64,000 nucleotides of DNA from Angiostrongylus vasorum (lineage: Eukaryota; Nematoda; Chromadorea; Rhabditida; Metastrongylidae): positions 682,001 to 746,000 of the forward strand of contig JADANN010000108.1 of NCBI GenBank assembly GCA_018806985.1, given 5' to 3'. Position numbers and translations under genes: made by a program. This document shows, in pieces, positions 61,545 to 64,000 of this stretch (its first letter is position 1; every line of letters begins with the position of its first letter). The notes below the pieces were generated by a model. That model was not told the DNA's origin and ran no database searches. It saw only the letters and a list, made by a program, of their open reading frames with translations.

Positions 61545-63558
61545 GAAGTGTGGCAGAACCGTCTCGTGGACTCTCGCGATACTTCATTGACTCTTGTTAT
61601 CGTGTGAATGTGGTCCATTGTGCTGAATGCTTTTCGAAACCCTTCCTGCTCACATGGCCGTCCTTCGACCAGGATTCTCTCAATACTCTCAATCCTGTTT
61701 AGGAAGACTGGAGTGCAAAATTTGCAGACTAAAAATTGGTAGGCAGATTGGGCGGTTTTCCGATATCGTGGAGGTCATGCTTCTCAACAGTACAGTCTCG
61801 CTGGTTTTCCACTGAATAATAATTTTTGCATTCTGAAAGGTGAAGTGTAAATAGTTAAACCACTGTGTTTATGAGGACTAGTGGAAGGTTCTTCAAGTGA
61901 TCAGATCTTACCCTATCCAGATCTGGTGTTGTTCGAATCTTTATCGACGAAATAAGATGTCGGATTTTTGGAAGAGAGAACCAGTGGAACGACATGTCTG
62001 CCCTGCTTTATTTCACGTGAAAGGAGGGAGGGCGTGGCTGTTGAAGAAATCCGAATAGTAATCGTGAATGATTCTCTCCTTTGGATTCCTGGAAGCTGTA
62101 ACTGTTCCGCCTGTGCCTCGGACTGCGCGGATGGTGCTGCCAGCTTCTGTAGCAACGAGCATTACTGCTGCTCTTCTCTCTCTGAGATCTTCTTCTGTCG
62201 CCTGTCTGCCCTGTTATCCAAGTTCACATGTGAATTGGGGGTTGGCTATAGCTTGGGCGGTTGTATGTTGGCTTGTCAGCCGGAGTATTTCTGAAAACAG
62301 ACGTCTCTCGGTGACTTTCGAACTATGAGCTTTAATAGCACTAACGCGAAAATATTGAATGAGGATCCTCGGTGATGTTATGAAGACAGTATCTTTTCCA
62401 GCAGCTGAGTAATGAACTGAATACGACTAAGTTTATGGTGACTTTGGGACTACGTCTTTTGAATTTAGCGGTTTTTTCTTTGCTAAGAATAGAATCTTGC
62501 ACAAAAGAGGGGATGGCCTAATTTAATGTGGAATTTTGAGACAGTAGCCACATTAATTAGGTGAGAGCTTCTTCGATTACTATTATTTGGTCTACTTCGT
62601 TATGGCGCTTTCATTTCGAGACTCCCACATCCATCGTTAAGAGTGGAGCTTCCGGAATTGAGAGTTACCATGAAATTTCTTGGTCGTCGACAAACTCAGG
62701 CAGCCGTTCACTCTCTTCGTTCCATTTTAATCCAGTATCTCAATGTGACACTCTTCAAACGTTGTTCTTGGTCCAATCCAGGCATTGAAATCTTCAATGA
62801 TAATCCTAAAAATGTATGGTGTTCCCTGCAGAGGTTGTCGAAAACAAGTCTATGTAGAACTTCGTTTTCGCCATGACTTGATGTTGGAGCGTAGACGACG
62901 AAGATTATCGAAGATGGTATTCATCCATATGTGTACCTCCATAAAAAATCCGTTTAGGGTTCTGTTTGTATGGACAGATCGTCATGTTGGTGCTTCGAGA
63001 TTTAGGCAGCCTAGAATGGTCGTCAGATTTCAGTAGCCTCTCCGTACTCGTCCTACCCAACGCTGCTGAATTGGGGGGCTTTTCGGGGTCAAGGGAATGA
63101 GGCCCGTTTCTTTTACTGTATTTGGAATTTTGATACCCGCGTGTAACTTGCTGAGCTCCGAACGTGGGGGGCTGGATATAATCACGGGTAGCTTGCCAGT
63201 CTCTTCCAGAATGGACATGGAGCTTATTTGCTGGATGCGACTCCTAACCGCCTCCCATATACTTTCCTGTTGTTTGATTGAACGATTTTGCCCTAACTGA
63301 CTCGTAGAATACAATACGCACAAGCGAAAACGCACCCACACAGCCATGCATGAATACGCTTCTCAAATACTGAAAGTATGTGCCAAATCGGCACAGCAGA
63401 AACAGGGAGTCCATCCATCCCCTGCATCCATCTACGTCTGAGGGAAGCGTAAGGTGCTTTTCGTCCGCGACTAACCACCCTATCCGCCACCTGGGGATGC
63501 GCCACGTAGCCTCACCACTAACTGGCAAGAGATTGCAGTATGAGACAGATCCGTGAAT
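61545..63558 (-). mobile_element. RTE LINE, decayed copy lacking the 3' part
   Basis: Homologous to the 23-26 kb RTE from its 5' leader (CACGGATCTGTCTCATACTG on minus, near 63550) through the endonuclease into RT (MDHIHTITRVNEVSRES, near 61600). It stops before the FADD box. Many frameshifts. Confidence 0.75.
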
Positions 63559-63954
63559 AGGTTGGTAACTAATCAAAAACTTGGACCTGAGAAGTAATGG
63601 TCTCGAAAGCACATAGAAAAACATTCCCCAATTCTTGATTCTTTCCAGAATGCGGCGCAACATCGTCGTTGATTTCGTCCACTGGTCAGACTGTGCGGTG
63701 TCGATCGTCAAACGACTGCGTTGACGGATACAGTTGTGTAAAAAGGAATTTGCTGCGCAAGTGGACCTAATCGTTCGTTTGCTTGTTTTCGATTTGCTGC
63801 TCACAAATATTCAGGATGTAAAAGCTCTCGGTTTCATCAAATAACTAAAAGCTAGTCAGTTCTCTTCCTGCGAGCTCCCACAGTCAGTTATCCAAGTACT
63901 TTTTGGCGTTGAGACATAAATGAACTGCAAATGCATGACATTTAAATGTTCTAC
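63559..63954. other. Intergenic, no gene seen
   Basis: Nothing recognised. Confidence 0.3.
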
Positions 63955-63989
63955 CTGAACGAGCGTGGTGATTTCTTCGTCGTTCATTC
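63955..63989 (-). CDS. Candidate exon at window edge
   Basis: A 35-nt segment between a good acceptor (GTTCTCCTCAG) and a good donor (GTTCAG|GTAGAAC) on the minus strand encodes GA-MNDEEITTLVQ in phase. It could be an internal micro-exon or carry the start ATG (63987). Too short to name; the rest lies right of the window or further left. Confidence 0.3.
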
Positions 63990-64000
63990 CTGAGGAGAAC

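Overview
The window reads as a piece of a clade V nematode genome, most likely a strongylid such as a hookworm. Three things point there. The kinesin-1 gene is nearly colinear with C. elegans UNC-116, including its C-terminal tail. Introns end in T-rich TTTTCAG/TTTTAG acceptors. The intergenic DNA is packed with tRNA-derived SINE-like repeats and an RTE-type LINE. The species cannot be named from sequence alone. All gene models were read by eye from frame continuity, GT/GC-AG splice sites and family knowledge.

Layout. 1-9.9 kb holds three genes on the plus strand: the 3' part of a TRMT44-like tRNA (uracil-2'-O-)-methyltransferase (3-4879), a complete nicotinamide phosphoribosyltransferase, NAMPT (5264-8235), and a GGQ-containing MTRFR/C12orf65-type mitochondrial ribosome-rescue factor (9018-9750). 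10.5-11.8 kb has two candidate minus-strand small-protein loci, one Cys-rich/transmembrane and one Gly-rich. 12-31 kb is gene-poor and repeat-rich: a decayed Penelope-like element (16.6-17.6 kb), a near full-length but frameshifted RTE LINE (23.2-26.6 kb), SINE-like copies and one possible orphan exon (20.1-20.3 kb). 31.4-40.5 kb carries the minus-strand kinesin-1 heavy chain (unc-116 orthologue); only its first, short coding exon is not located. A GC-rich island at 43.4-43.8 kb may be its promoter. 44-58 kb is again repeats, with RTE and Pao/BEL relics. 58.5-59.5 kb encodes a small secreted single-domain Lustrin-type protein. 60-64 kb has SINE copies, including a near-perfect palindrome, a second decayed RTE and a possible exon at the right edge.

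How the parts relate. The three plus-strand genes at the left lie head to tail and could share a transcript, but the sequence does not prove an operon. NAMPT is the biologically striking gene. C. elegans lacks it and recycles nicotinamide through the nicotinamidase PNC-1, so a complete, intron-rich NAMPT in a nematode implies a different NAD salvage route in this lineage. The repeat fraction has its own features: a SINE that carries a piece of the neighbouring Lustrin exon, a snap-back SINE palindrome, and hammerhead-ribozyme-like cores in the Penelope tails. In two exon junctions of otherwise intact genes, and one of a candidate gene, reading through requires dropping a single base, which suggests either base-level assembly errors or fresh mutations.
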